Source of the DNA: Ceriagrion tenellum
Taxonomy: Eukaryota > Arthropoda > Insecta > Odonata > Coenagrionidae
Direction: 5' to 3'
DNA length: 64,000 bases
NCBI GenBank assembly: GCA_963169105.1
Contig: OY720643.1
Location: 21,424,373-21,488,372 of the forward strand
A program made the position numbers and the translations under genes. Under the pieces are notes generated by a model. That model had not been told where the DNA came from. It saw only the letters and a program-made list of their open reading frames with translations, and did not search any database. Position 1 is the first letter of the stretch, and each line of letters begins with the position of its first letter. Shown here one piece after another: positions 45,720-58,045 of the stretch.

Positions 45720-48502
45720 GATACAAAGTTAATAAATTTGAGGTAGAGTACCACAAAGTTAACGACGGTCAAGTTATTTTCATACTTTATACGACATGAT
45801 GATGCAGAATTGTTTGAGATGCGTTTAAGCTGCTCTTTTCATCAGCCGCGCTTTCAATATTAATACTTGGAGTTAGAAACGTCCACTATAATCATTCACA
45901 TCCAAGTTCTGCATGGCCTGGAACTTGTTACAAATGTATTTGTTTATGAGCTTATTGAAAAGTTTTCACGGCATAAAAATATCCTTATTTCTTCAACGAT
46001 TTTATCGTTTGTTAAAAATAGGGATTTTAAAAAATGGGGAAAAATAGCCACTTATAAGATTCCTCGAAGTTTAAGCTCAGAACCATGAGAACCATTCATC
46101 CAAGTATATGGAAAGAGAATGCTGTATAAATGCTGGCCTAAGGAACCCATAAAATAAGGAAAATTTGTAACAGAAATTGGACTAATCTTTCCAAAGAATT
46201 AGGATGTTACAAAGCGTAAGGTTCGCATTTCATGCCAAAAGTATTAATTTTAAATCCCCGCTCCATTTTCAGATCATTATTTTTCGCATTTTTGAGCACT
46301 TTAAAGTTTTTATTTTCGTTTATACGATATATATTTTACAAAGGTTTATTAATTAATTTAATTTTATTATTAATTAAAGGTTATTTATTCCTGTGAGGAT
46401 AATCACTAACTCAAAAAATTTAAACAAAGCAAATAAAATTCACTTCGTGCCTTATCTTAATCAATGTCACATGAGATAAATCTCTAGAGATTATAGCCGC
46501 TTGTACGTTTGGAAAATGCTGCTACTTAATCTATTTTTATTAAGCTACACCTGGTTGACTGCACCATCATCCTTCCCATGCCAAAAACTGGCCAATAGCC
46601 GTCTAAATATCTGAACAGTTGTAAATTTAATGTGCAATATCAACTAAATTAGTCGTCGCTGCAACTAATTTTTCAAACATCCCTCTTATCCAGGTGCGCT
46701 CCCAAGCCAGTAGTCGTAAGCGATATTGAATCACCGTGGGCTACTAATTATATAGTCATGTTAGAAAAAAAGAGAACGTGATTGATGAGCCCACTAATGT
46801 CTTGAAAATCTGAATCAAAATAAAAAATACATGATTAATTCAAGCCGCGGAGGAAAGTTCCAGGGATAAAATTTCGGTGGCAGTTTCAGCCACTCCCTTA
46901 AACATATAAAATGGGTTTGGTAAAAACATTAAAAAAGGAAACAACTGGATTTCTCTGCTACAGCGGAATGGATACAGATGGATATAAAAATGAGTCCCGA
47001 TTCACGAACTAACTCACGATATGGCAACACAGATTAATGGCTAAGAATGGATCTTTCATCGCCAGTTAGAGGCATATTTATCCCGAACGCATCGATTTTT
47101 TTCCTCGTCCCTTTCCTCCTCCATCAACGGCCGCTATTTCCAGCTGAAGGGATCGTTTGGAAAGGGATACGCTTTGTCGTGTGCGCCAGCCATCTGATAT
47201 TAATTGTGACTCTTTTTAATGGAAAAATAATGTGACCACCGATTAATCTCTTACCCATGGGGCTGTAATGGCTGATCAGAGGGACGAAAAGAGACGGCTA
47301 TACGCTCAAATGCAACGCCACATATACCCATAGGAGCGCTGGTGTTGATTCTTCATGAGATATAGGCGTGGGCAAGCCTGTGAAACATCCGTCAGTATTG
47401 GCTGTCCTCATTTTTATTCACTTTTTAGTGCCATGGGGTATTTAGCTATTCATTTTAGAGAATGGGGATAATAAATGGATGACTGATTCTCCAAGCTAAA
47501 CGCTAAGCTGTAATACGATGTCTAATAATTTTAACTTTGTTTTATGCCATTAACTTTAGTTTTTTATTCTGCTAGGCTTTTTTTTCGACGCAAACAGCAT
47601 TTCTGTTGCTTCCAGACGGGTTCTCTTAGTCTTTCTCGAAGTCCACCACTCGACGCCCTGAAGTAAAATATACACCGTGAGAGATGACATATGCAAATCT
47701 GTTTGCTTTTCTGAAGATCACTTGTTCCTGGAATAGTTTATTTTACTAAAGCTATACTCCTTTCCACATCTTCCCAGAAACGGATTTCTTGTTAATAATT
47801 TATACGTCCTAGTTATTGTAATCGTTTGACCTGCCATAACTAGTGGATATTTATTTTTATATTAATTTTATACATTTTCTGCATTTTTGGCTATAATCGT
47901 CCATTTTTATTTCCCAATATTGATGTACAATGTATATTTCACCGCAAATGACGGATAATCATTTTTGTAGATGGCCAACTGTTCTGAGAAACACAAGAAG
48001 GCATAATTCTTTTTATATGAGCAAATTTGGCTCAATATCCATCTTGAGTTTGACAAAAAAGTAGTATAGCTTCAAAATTATGATATTCATAAATTCGTAA
48101 AATCAAATAATCGCTGATACCCCTTTATTTAGCAAATCTGCTTTTCAGCAGATGTGATATACATCGATACCCAGCAAGAGCAAAGAAAAACTTTTAGATG
48201 ATCGGGTATTCTACAGCTCCGAATTCTATTGACTCACGTCGCAATTTCACATATTTTCATAGGCAATGATAAAAGCTCTATTCATTTCAGGAAGAGATTG
48301 TTCATGAGGAAAGAAATTGTGTTTCTAAGAAAAAACTTGTAAAAGATGTATACCAAGTGCGATGTTATATGCGTAGCCAGCTAATGCTTTTTCTGTATTG
48401 ATAAATTTATGTAGAAATAAGGAGCCTCTGTGATTCTTTGTCTATTTCGCTATTTAAATTTATATATATATTTTGCTCTAAAAATTATTTTTTGCAAAAG
48501 AT
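45720..48502. other. AT-rich DNA; possible regulatory stretch 46960-47330
   Basis: Short frames only (62-73 codons). 46980-47330 is more complex, with AGATTAATGG (47031) and CCGATTAATCTC (47239), both bicoid/Otx-like GATTA cores, and several long non-repetitive words. No gene is recognised. Confidence 0.35.
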
Positions 48503-48631
48503 TGAAAAACAGTCTTAGCAATGGCAATTATGTATGTTTCTTTTCTCGTTTTATTTCCCTCTGGTGAAGAATATATACAAATAAGAGAATGTTGCGTCAT
48601 GGAGAGAAAGTCCACAGCAACTCAACAAAGA
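48503..48631 (+). repeat. Inverted repeat, left arm (about 128 bp)
   Basis: Almost identical to the reverse complement of 49708-49835: 'tgaaaaacagtcttagcaat' through 'cagcaactcaac' with at most one or two mismatches. The near-identity over 128 bases implies a recent event or gene conversion. The arm overlaps the start of the open frame containing the Penelope-like tail. Confidence 0.92.
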
Positions 48632-48838
48632 AATATAAAAGGCTGTCTGGGTTCACTGCCAAAAAACAAAGAAACTTTAAAAAAAATCCGTTGCCGCGCA
48701 CATCGTTACTGGGATAGAATCATCAAAGAGGCCATCGATATACGATTACATTCAAATAATGTTAATAGAGACACCGGATTCCAACTAAGTAACATCTGGA
48801 GGCCTGTAATCAATTGTATTAAAAAGATGGGAAGATAA
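48632..48838 (+). pseudogene. Penelope-like element, C-terminal end of the ORF
   Basis: The frame 48521-48838 (105 codons) ends with YWDRIIKEAIDIRLHS and NRDTGFQLSNIWRPVI. This 'H--W--RI--EA-EI-L----N-NRD-G--L---W-P-I' segment is the C-terminal end of the Penelope-like reverse transcriptase/GIY-YIG protein in arthropods. Similarity is clear only from about residue 58. The first 37 residues come from the inverted-repeat arm (48503-48631) and do not belong to the family. Only the last 50 or so residues remain, so the copy is dead; the GIY-YIG catalytic part and all RT motifs are missing. Confidence 0.8.
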
Positions 48839-48953
48839 TTCAACAGCCAGCGGGACACATCAGCCAATCATACGGATCGTAACCTTCATTGTTGGGGCGT
48901 CAATGGCCAGTTTAAAATCAGTTTTATAGCGGACACGACGGAAATAACACATG

Positions 48954-48995
48954 CCTTGAAAATGGAAGAAAAGTCGTTTTCCGAAACGACGACGA
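48954..48995 (+). other. Hammerhead-like motif downstream of the PLE tail
   Basis: Reads CTTGAAAA-T-GGAA-GAAAAGTCGTT-TTCC-GAAACGACGACG. The 4-bp GGAA/TTCC stem and GAAAC are intact, while the first block is a decayed CTGAAGA. Hammerhead ribozymes are known in the repeats flanking Penelope-like ORFs, so this is the expected place. Activity is unlikely given the changed core. Confidence 0.45.
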
Positions 48996-49707
48996 TATTT
49001 GAAAATATTATTCAGTGCGAAGCCCGAGAAAGATATTTAAACCATAAAGTTTTTATAAAGAACTTGCAATCTATTGTTTTATTCTTTTTATTATGAATGA
49101 ATCTGGTGAATAGAGTGGCGTCCTTTATTCCGAGTCCATGACGTCATTGCCGCTTCCTCCGCCTCAGAGCGGTGATTGGGACAAGGGAAATGCATTTGAA
49201 GTTTAAGTTTCACAGAGTTTTCTGCAAAAAAATGTCTTGAATCGTCGTCTACTTTCGCATTCCTGCGTCGAAAATTACGATTCGACGCGCGAGATATCCC
49301 TTTGAATGGGAAACGAAGTTTGCATCGAAATTCCTTGCATGTACTCCAGAAGACATTTGAATACAATTGATGAAGCGCACCGCACATCCCATGCCAAACC
49401 TCTTTTAGATTATGAAACAGTCTCATTAGGATGAACCTCTGTGTTTATTCGTTTTATGTCTGGTATCCTTCTACTGAATGCCGGATGAGGGAGCGAGGTG
49501 ATATATTTTAGTGGTTTACGATGTGTATAGTTAAGAATATATTCATAAAATGATCGATTACTCCCGTTATGTATTCGCTAAATAGGAAATGGATGTGACG
49601 ATAGGAGTCGATGTTGCTTTTCTGAGAAATAAACAGGCTGTAAATCATGACGTACTCTGATAAAGAGTTTAAAATGCTAAGGTCGTGCATGGAATCAGTG
49701 AACAGAT
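48996..49707. other. Spacer between the arms of the inverted repeat
   Basis: Probably PLE-derived 3' sequence at first, then unknown. The 111-codon minus frame 49091-49426 is unrecognised, with a basic, R/K/F-rich product and no clear motif. Confidence 0.35.
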
Positions 49708-49835
49708 CTTCGTTGAGTTGCTGTGGACTTTCTCTCCATGACGCAACATTCTCTTATTTGTATATATTCTTCACCAGAGGGAAATAAAACGAGAAAAGAA
49801 ACATACATAATTGCCATTGCTAAGACTGTTTTTCA
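49708..49835 (-). repeat. Inverted repeat, right arm (about 128 bp)
   Basis: Reverse-complement partner of 48503-48631, about 1.1 kb away. It contains the same 'gttgctgtggactttctctc' and 'aacgagaaaagaaacataca' words. Beyond both ends the similarity stops abruptly. Confidence 0.92.
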
Positions 49836-52044
49836 TTCAAGAACGATTTAATTTCCTTAACAACACGCAACGCTTTATGAAATTTTAAATTCGTATTTTG
49901 TAAGAGCGAATTTGAGGTAAACATCCTGCGTGCAGTTACAATTATTGGAAAAAAATGGACATGAGACTTGATTTATTATGTATTGGCACTCTTATAAAAA
50001 CATGTTGAGATTAGCATTTAATAAAAAAACTTTTTTAATGCTTATGACGTACACAGCTAACTTCCTAAAGTATAATAACTACAAAGTTAAGATCCGTTAA
50101 CTACCATATCCATTTATCCTTTAATATTTTCAATTATTGATATCCTTTTCGGGCGCAGTGATTTAAGCTAACTACTTATTCCATCAACGGCACCTTCAAT
50201 TATATCCTAGCTTTCCATAACTGGAGGCTATCGGCTCTATTGCAATGCGTTGGTGAAGTTGGTGGGGTATGGTTTTGTCTTTACCGTTCGTTTAAAAACA
50301 TAAATAATAATTGATTTCGTCTCTAGGCAGTTCACTAAGCCAAGACACCCGCCGTTTTTAAGAAGGAAAGGCATATCAATTTCAAATACCATCTTAAAAA
50401 TGGAAAATAATGAACATAAGCCACGGCAGGAAAAGAAGGATACAACTATATAACATAACTCCGACAAGACTTACTTCATTACTGTTATAAGAAACCACTA
50501 ATTATTAGCTTGGGCATTAACTCTAAGGTATTAGGTTGCAGCAGGCAATTTTTCTTCGTCGTGCTGATCAGATAATCATTGATAGAATTAAATTGCCGTT
50601 TAGCTCTCTTGGCTTGATGTTCAATGCAGGAGAGAATTTATAATGGCTTGCTTCATGTTCAATCTTTTCAAACACGAAGTCCACTGAATTTGAGTGAACT
50701 TTTCCCCTTTGCTGTAAATCCTCGACTGTAGTTACCAGACTTCACTCGAGTCTCCTATGTTTCTCGCAGTTTCGCACTATCACATTTCAGAAGTCATTTC
50801 ATGCTGCAGTTTCAAAGCTGTGATATGGTTTGCTATAGCGTGTTTAAGACAGTTCTTCTCAGGCTACGTTGAGAAAAGGCTTTAAAGGCCATTTAATAAG
50901 CGAGTCAATTGGAGTATATATTGAATATATATTGCTTTGTATTGATTTACAAATTGTATGTTTGCCTTTTTTTTCAATAGTATGTCGTTGGCACTTAACT
51001 TTGCTTACTTATTTGTCTCCGTTCATTGAATTATATTTTTTCCCCATTACCTTTACAGATCTTGATTCTATTTACTTGAAGTGTATTTTATTTGCATTCA
51101 TTTGAAGTGTATAAACATTCAGTCCCAGAGAAGTATCACTCTCAGATCAATAAATATCATTATTACTAAGGTCAAAGTTATTTTATCAACACCAATAATG
51201 CCATTTAAACAACATGGTTGATAATCGAAAGAAGTATTACACTCATAATTTTCGAAAGATAGTGGCTGCAAAGATCGATAATTTTATATTAGTTTAATAA
51301 TAGAAATGATTTTAAACGGTGACAGAGGTTGTCCTTATTATGAAACATCTTTTTCTCAAATATGGGCGGAATGGATGTTTATAGACCATGATTCCATCGT
51401 AGAGAGTTGCTCCATCGCACCAACTTGCGATTTTCCATTCTGCATTAGACGTACCGGCACATGTCCGTGCCATTTGATGGTGGTAATAATCATCAATTTT
51501 AACAGTAAAATGCAGAGATAAGCGTCGCAGTTTGTTTTCATAGCTCGCTATAAGATGTTAACGCCACAGTAATCACTAGAATCATCAGTTGAGGATGGCC
51601 TATCGAGACCCTATGAATCGCTCAATCTGCAAACAGTTTCGGTGCGCGCAAGGCGGGCTGTTGCGGGACTTAAGCCGCACCGTGAGACGGATACAGTGCT
51701 GCCAAATCAACTATATTGTCGCTAGCTCTAGCAAGCTTTACTAACTTTCTGGGGTGAAATATTATTATTTTTAACATTTTAAAAATTTTTATGTAATAAT
51801 TTGAATGTAACTTGACTTCATAGTAAGAAACGACGGAGACAATAAAAATATCAAGTGATCCATACACACATGATTCAGTCAAGCAAGTGTAAATAAGTAA
51901 TGTGAGTAAATCACATTAAAAGTTCACAGGGAAAAAAACAATTATCGCAAATTAATGTGGGAGACTAGATACAAACGAGGATTTGTTTGATTAAAACTAT
52001 CATACGAATAATTATTTGATTTTGAAGGGTGAGAAATAATATAT
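49836..52044. other. AT-rich DNA, nothing recognised
   Basis: Short frames (60-78 codons) with no motif. Confidence 0.4.
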
Positions 52045-52175
52045 TGTTTCCCCATCAATGTATAGAACGCACCACCTACGTTTTGACATTGTACTTCATC
52101 ATCAGATGTCACCTCATGATAGCCGGCAGTGTCGAAACGTAGGTGGTGTGTTTAACAATTTTATGTATAATTACA
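52045..52175. mobile_element. Palindromic element with a hammerhead-like core
   Basis: Perfect inner arms CACCACCTACG / CGTAGGTGGTG (52070-52080 and 52138-52148), continuing imperfectly as TTTTGACA / TGTCGAAA. The minus strand reads CTGATGATG-AAGTACAATGTC-AAAACG. The plus strand has catGATA-GCCGGCAGTGTC-GAAACG. Outer arms are weak. Same architecture as 15808-15993 and 52423-52627. Confidence 0.65.
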
Positions 52176-52281
52176 AAGTAATGTCTCTCATTTCAAAATC
52201 TATATATGATTGACTGATCCAACGAATTTCAAAAATTTAATATCTTGGCTTGCGATTCTGCTGGCTCTTCCACGCTCTTCT
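52176..52281. other. Spacer
   Basis: Nothing recognised. Confidence 0.4.
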
Positions 52282-52350
52282 TCATCTACATACTAACCTG
52301 CGAGTAGCCCTTGTGGAGCGTGGCAAGGGGTGTTGGGACTTCATAAATTT
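52282..52350 (-). mobile_element. CR1/Jockey-like LINE, extreme 3' end, copy F
   Basis: Only the terminal block remains (plus-strand reading 'tcatctacatactaacctgcg', then 'gcgtggcaaggggtgttggg'). Severely 5' truncated. Confidence 0.7.
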
Positions 52351-52422
52351 CGTGACGTACCAAAACCACTTGATCGGATGAAGTCAACATTTTCGGGCGA
52401 CATATTGTGGAACTGCATTATT

Positions 52423-52627
52423 AAAATGAAGAGCACTAGATGTTGTAATGTCCACTATTCTTAATTTATAAAACTTTACAACACGTGTTTTGGCACTTTA
52501 TTGGCCATCATCAGGTACAGTGTACTGATTCTCTATCTGATGATGGTCGATTGAGAGCCGAAATACGTGTGATTAAGTTTTATACATTTAAAATAGTTGA
52601 CAGTGCAACATCTAGTGCTCTTTATTT
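52423..52627. mobile_element. Near-perfect palindromic MITE, hammerhead-like core on both strands
   Basis: Arms of about 100 bases: left 'gagcactagatgttg...ttataaaactt...cacgtgttttggc', with the right arm's reverse complement giving the same blocks. Plus strand, 52537-52568: CTGATGA-T-GGT-CGATTGAGA-GCC-GAAATACGTG. Minus strand, left arm: CTGATGA-T-GGC-CAATAAAGT-GCC-AAAACACGTG. Stem II is GGY/GCC in both, so the pairing is conserved despite a base change. This is the clearest support for a selected RNA fold among these elements. No protein is encoded. Confidence 0.8.
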
Positions 52628-53824
52628 TCACTTGATCGGAGTTTTTCAAGCAATTTTAACCTAGACTGTAGCTCCCAAGTTCCAAAACTAATCTTCCCAC
52701 TCGTTGGACTCACTCGTTGGACAATTTATGTAAGCTGGTAGAAGTGTTTTCTGTAAAGCGTGCGGCCTTCCTTTACATTTAATTTACTTCACGAGTTAAG
52801 ATTTGAGTACGGGGTCACAGATACTGGGGGTTATCGGGTATGATCTCGGAATTCTTGAGTCTCGATAGTGACAATATTTTGACGTCGCAGCCTCCAAAAT
52901 TTTAAATAATTTGTATTTAAAATATTCGAAATTCTTTATATTTCCTATATTTAAAAATATTCAAAAGGTGAGACAGTATTTTTAGAAGTTCTACCGTGTC
53001 GAATCCTTGCTGAATAAGGCCACAAAGTATTTTAGTACACATCCTTAGCGAAGAAACATCATTTTCGTGGGCCCCAGGTGACCAGCCACGGTTAAATTCT
53101 CCTCTGGATGTTGGCGAATTCCATCATTTTTCAACTAGCATCAAGATAGCGGCTTTCTCAGTGGATGCTAGCGTCTGAATCCGCTTAGGTATGAGCTGGC
53201 AACGCTGGATGGCAGTGAGGGTGAGGAAGGAATATAACCGGAGCGTCAAGATTGATAGTAATTGCGCTCAAGACAGCGTGAACAACGTGTCATGGCGTAC
53301 AGAGCAGCGGGGCATAGAGTGGATCTCGTCCGGGATGGGAAATGGGAAGGATGGGAGAAGACGTGTTTAGGAGCGGAGTGGAGGGGTTTTGGGTTGTGTT
53401 CTCGGCCTCACCGCCGTGGGTGTGTCAGCCAGCGAAAAGGATTCCAGGTAATGGGATCCGAGGTAGAGAGTGAGAGCGGAAAGACGTCGAGTTTGTAAGA
53501 GGGGGCGGGGTCTCAGTGTTAAGAGGGCGGTTTGAGGAAGGGCGGAGAGGTGACAAGGGAAAGAGCAGAGATAAGAGACGCTTGTATCTTAGACGCTTCC
53601 CTGGCCACAAAACTAGCCTCCACCTCCGCTGCACGGATTTCTCAATGTGTGGGTGGAAAATTCTTCATTCCATGACACTTTAAGCCTCTTGCGCAAGATA
53701 TTTAATTATTTATTTAATGATTGAAGGTGCTGCTCGTTGAATTTCAGCAGATAAATAAGAGGCTAAAATGGACGAAAAAATGATGAAGTTTACAAAAGAG
53801 TAGAATAGGAAAGGATCACATAAA
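52628..53824. other. AT-rich DNA then a GC-rich island (53180-53650)
   Basis: The island carries a 78-codon plus and a 69-codon minus frame, both low-complexity (R/G/S-rich). No gene is called. Confidence 0.35.
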
Positions 53825-54050
53825 ATACTATACAGAAAGGAAGAACTAGATGGATTGGACTTACCCTGAGCACAATGGGTTTGTGATGAGCATAATTGAA
53901 AGTAAACTAGAGATAAATGTCCCCAGAGGAAGACTCATTATTAAGTATATGGAACGAATTAAGAGGAAAGTACGTTGGAAAAGCTATCAGGAGGTAAGGG
54001 AACTAGCATTTGATAGAGAAGGGTGGAGTGCTGCAGTCAACCAATCATAA
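53825..54050 (+). pseudogene. LINE ORF2 C-terminal tail, plus strand
   Basis: The frame ending at 54050 reads NGFVMSIIESKLEINVPRGR, LIIKYMERIKR, then SYQEVRELAFDREGWSAAVN and a terminal QS. This is the 'LV--IIEGKLE---PRGRPR--Y---I-----SY-E---LA-DR--WR-A-NQS' end of RTE-like endonuclease-reverse transcriptase proteins, like the tail at 3330-3700 but from a different subfamily. It is 5' truncated just upstream of the first recognisable residues. The 3' UTR starts 'gattgaaagtacaatgatg', echoing the remnant near 61970. Confidence 0.8.
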
Positions 54051-56560
54051 GATTGAAAGTACAATGATGAAAGTATAAAAAATAATTTTTCTTAGGATCA
54101 AAAGAATCATTTCAATCTGACGCTTTCTCATAAATGTTTTAAAGATTTATTTTTAACTTTTAAATTTGGTTCCAGGAATGTTTTCATTTTTTTGTCGACA
54201 TGCATTCATCTCCATCATTCATGCGATTTACAGAATTGCAAGATAGTCTCACGAGAATTGAGTTACTGAGAAACGAATAATTGGGCAAAATGTAAATTGA
54301 CCTACACTAGGTTGTAACCCCATTTGAATGAACCTTTTGCAGGTTGAAAAGGATTTAAATGGTAACCTTGAGTGTGTTTACCAATAAAGATCGTTGCATT
54401 AATCAAAAACTTATTCCAACATGAGCTGGTTATGATTTATTTACTTGCGGGAGAATGAAAGTGGCTGCCGGAAAACACGTTATTTTTCATAGAAATATGG
54501 CCGCTCAATCGAAGTAAAACTGCAGCTAAATTGGATTCTATTTCATATTTCATCCTTTAATCCTTATGATTTACCGGAAATACAAATTCCTGTAAATTCT
54601 ACGTCAAAGTCCTCGTTCATTCCCATATCATCGTTGACCCGGGAATATCTACTGGTCTCATAATCGTTACCTTGACGAACAATCTTCGGGAAAGTATTTG
54701 AAGCGGAATAAGCATTGCGAGTATGTCATTCTAGCAACTGAAAGCTGTTCATGTTCATGCCTTTCTTCGAAACTAAGGCTGAACATTTCGAAAATTGATT
54801 TCCTCAGTTCAACTTCGGGTCTTATTTTGACAAAGCTTTACGCACGACTGCTGGAGAAAGACTCAGTTCAATAGACGTTCCCAATGATTTCTTGGAATTT
54901 ACCCAAAATGTTATTTACCAACCAATGCAACTTCAATATAAGTAAGCTAACACCAAAATAGGAGATTCACTACAAGTAGGCATGGTTTTTGGTGTGATAT
55001 GTGTCACATTATCAAACAGATAATGATCATTAATATTGTCGAGGTATATCAATCAATCAATCAATCAAAGAGCCTAATCGATCAGAATTCTTCTTTCAAA
55101 ACCAGATAAAGTCATTCCCAAAATTTCAACTCTACGACCAGATAATATTTTTCTCAGATTTGTGTATTGATCTGATATGTTTTTCTCCCACCAAAACGTA
55201 TTGCTTCATCTCAAAATGCACCTTTTCTCAATTAAAATTATTTAACGATGAAAAATCTTACCAGGAATAAACGATTTCAAGGAAACATCAGAAAAAATTA
55301 ATTCTACTACACCATCGGTCACGCGCTGGATAAAAAAGTGTTCCAATTCCCGTTCTTTCTTGAGTGTGAAGTAAAATAAATTTGATAGGAGGCTTCTGAG
55401 TTGAAAAAAATATACTCCGAGCTCGTTTAATTCTTGAAAGCAGACACGCGTAGAATAAATTATAATGTGAACTCCAAAAATGGAAGTGGCGCATTACTTT
55501 ATGGTACCTTCCGGACGATCGTAAATTTTACTCCTTTGCCTGTTCCATGAAATCTACAAAATTTAAAAAGGACGCATTAATCAAGAGGAAAATGGGGCGA
55601 GATTCCTGGCTTTATAATCGCCTTTTTTGTTGAAAAGAGTATCCCGTCGGCCACCTCAAGATGTGTGGCAAAAAGCATACTATTAGCAAACTTGCATTAC
55701 GCTAAATTCCTGCGAAAATGTTTTTTTAGATTTTATCAGTCCGTTTTAACACAATTAATATGTTTTTGGTTAGCAGTAGTCTATTATAACTTGTTCTTAT
55801 GCTAACATTATTACGACATATCTTGATGCTATCATGAAAGCTCCACCAAGTATTTATTATGGGCAAAAGGCAAGTGTTTAAGCCTAACGAAGTGTTCAGA
55901 ATAACAGGGCGAAGTGAAATTAACAATTATAGAAATATTGAAAATTAACAGCATTAAAAAATCAACCTCATATACCTTGCAGCAAATTTCAATTTATTGT
56001 ATAAAAGCGTATTCATATATATTTACTTATTACTTACTAAATTTCGCTCTTGATGTATTTGCTTACAATACCATGAAACCACAGGAGTCACTGAATCCTA
56101 CGGAGAGCTGAGATTCCGACTGTATCGAGCTAAAAAACACCGTGGAAACCTTCCCCGGTTATTTCACTGAGTAATTACTAACATTCTGTAAAACATACTA
56201 TATTTCCTTTCATTTCCCTTTATTAGTGGACAGAAATAGTACTTAAAATTTCTTATTACTAATTTCCCATAATTTTGGTAATCTAACAATATAATAAATA
56301 ACGTCCAATTTTGCCAAATCCTTTTACATACTTCGGAACACTCAGGCAAAGAAATTAGTTTGAATATTCAGCTTATGTTTTATCGCCAAGCTAGCTAGTT
56401 TTCCACTCAAGTTCATTTTCTATCCTATTTCAATGCCCTTCCACTCACTTAAAATGAAGGGAGCTAACCTTACTTCCTGACGAGGTAGGGCAAAAAACAA
56501 ATTTACGGACGTAAAATCTCTCCTAATTGCTATCTATGGCTATTATAAAAGTTTCCGAAA
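54051..56560. other. AT-rich DNA; (ATCA)n microsatellite at 55049-55067
   Basis: Only short frames (61-68 codons). 55540-55710 is more complex in sequence (CGCATTAATCAAGAGG, TTTATAATCGCC) and could be regulatory, but evidence is weak. Confidence 0.35.
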
Positions 56561-57190
56561 TACATAGGCATACAAGTTTCGGGTGCCCTCGTAAAACTCC
56601 CTCTCCGATGCTTGCGAGAGGCATTAAGTGCCGCGAAATGGAAAGTTTGTTTCATTCCTTTTTTTGGCGGCAGGAAGGGAGTTATAACGGTAAAGTGTTT
56701 CTCTCTGAGGAGGGGCGTGTGTAAAAGGGTTCACGTGGGAGAGAAATGGCAGGGAGTGTAAAGAGACGGGGAAAGAAGGGGACGGCGAAGAGTAAAAAAC
56801 GGTTGATGCAGAGAGGAAGTGAAGGCCAAGGGGCCGCTTGTCACATAACTCCGCCCCTGCGATGGTCTACCAAGGGTCCAAGGTGTTCCGTCTTCTCAGG
56901 CTCTGCCCATCGCACTCCGCAGAAACCTACCATTCCATCTAGCCAGCTTTTCGTTTCCTTCCTCCTCCCTCCCGTACCTCATCCTCATCCTTCACTTGAA
57001 ATCCCCTTGGCGTTTCATCTTCCCTCCCCCTTGTCAACCCCCGCCAAGCACCCCCCGCCGTCTTATCCCGGTTTCTTCTCTGGCCGCGTACGCCATCTTT
57101 CATCCTTACTTTCCCTGCTTCCCTCGTCTGCCATTTCCTCACCCTCTTCTTTGTTCTCCTTCAGCACACATTGCAATCTAGTTGCGTAGA
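56561..57190. other. GC-rich, pyrimidine-rich island with a 147-codon frame
   Basis: The plus frame 56746-57189 starts K/R-rich and becomes P/S/L-rich. Overlapping minus and alternative plus frames cover the same bases. No domain is recognised. C/T strand bias at 56930-57160. Confidence 0.4.
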
Positions 57191-58045
57191 CTGAAAGTTT
57201 TCTTGAATGTATTCCCAGCGCTAAGCTTGAAAGTTAGGGATCGTCATTTGGAAACGTATGCATATGAGCAGTGCCAACTCAAGCTGAGTTTATAAGTTTT
57301 TTATTTTTACACCCTTAAAGGGATGAGGGAAGAAGTGTTACTTAAGGCGATAACAGAGGGGAGTAGGTCAGGCAAGTGAGGAATGAGTAGGAAGAGAATA
57401 GGTTTCCAGGGTGTTTCTGGATAAAAAAAGAAAAATTGGTAGACATAGCCCCGTATGTATAAAGATATACAGAAATTTTACTTATTTAATTCCTTTTTTG
57501 CATAACATTACTGGTTGATCACGTAATAATAAATACTTAACAATTCTGATTTATTAAACCGCATATTTATTTGACGCATACTCTGGGGTTTCATCATGAT
57601 CCTCTCCACATTTTTTTGTTTTCCATCCAGGAACTCAATTTTTTATCCCTGGATTGTCTCTCATCTATGAGGTTTGCGTGGGAAAGGGCCGACCGGGATT
57701 GCAACTTCTCCTTCAAGGAGGTTGTAAATAAAACCAAAAATTTTAAACCTTCGTCAACTTCAGTTTCTTTTCAAAGGGTTGGAGACAAGAATGCTGATGA
57801 AGTAGACAGCTAATCCTTAAGTTTTCCTTAGCTCATTGTTGAAGTGAGAAATGAGACTCAGTCTTTCATTCAATTTACCATAGACTATCATTTCGGATGA
57901 AAATAATTACTAAAAGTTGGTATCGTTTTCCAATTGTCACTCACCCAGTCCCCAATTTACATGGATTAAATATGTCCCAAGCGTCCCAGCGAACGACCAA
58001 CCGTAGGTGAAATATGCCACTCAGAACCGGCACTGTAATTTAGTA
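57191..58045. other. AT-rich DNA, no gene recognised
   Basis: The 80-codon plus frame 57571-57813 has no motif I know. Confidence 0.4.

Noticed and set aside
48521..48838. Intact 105-codon gene
   Set aside because: The first third comes from the inverted-repeat arm and only the end is PLE-derived. It is a chimeric frame over a dead element.
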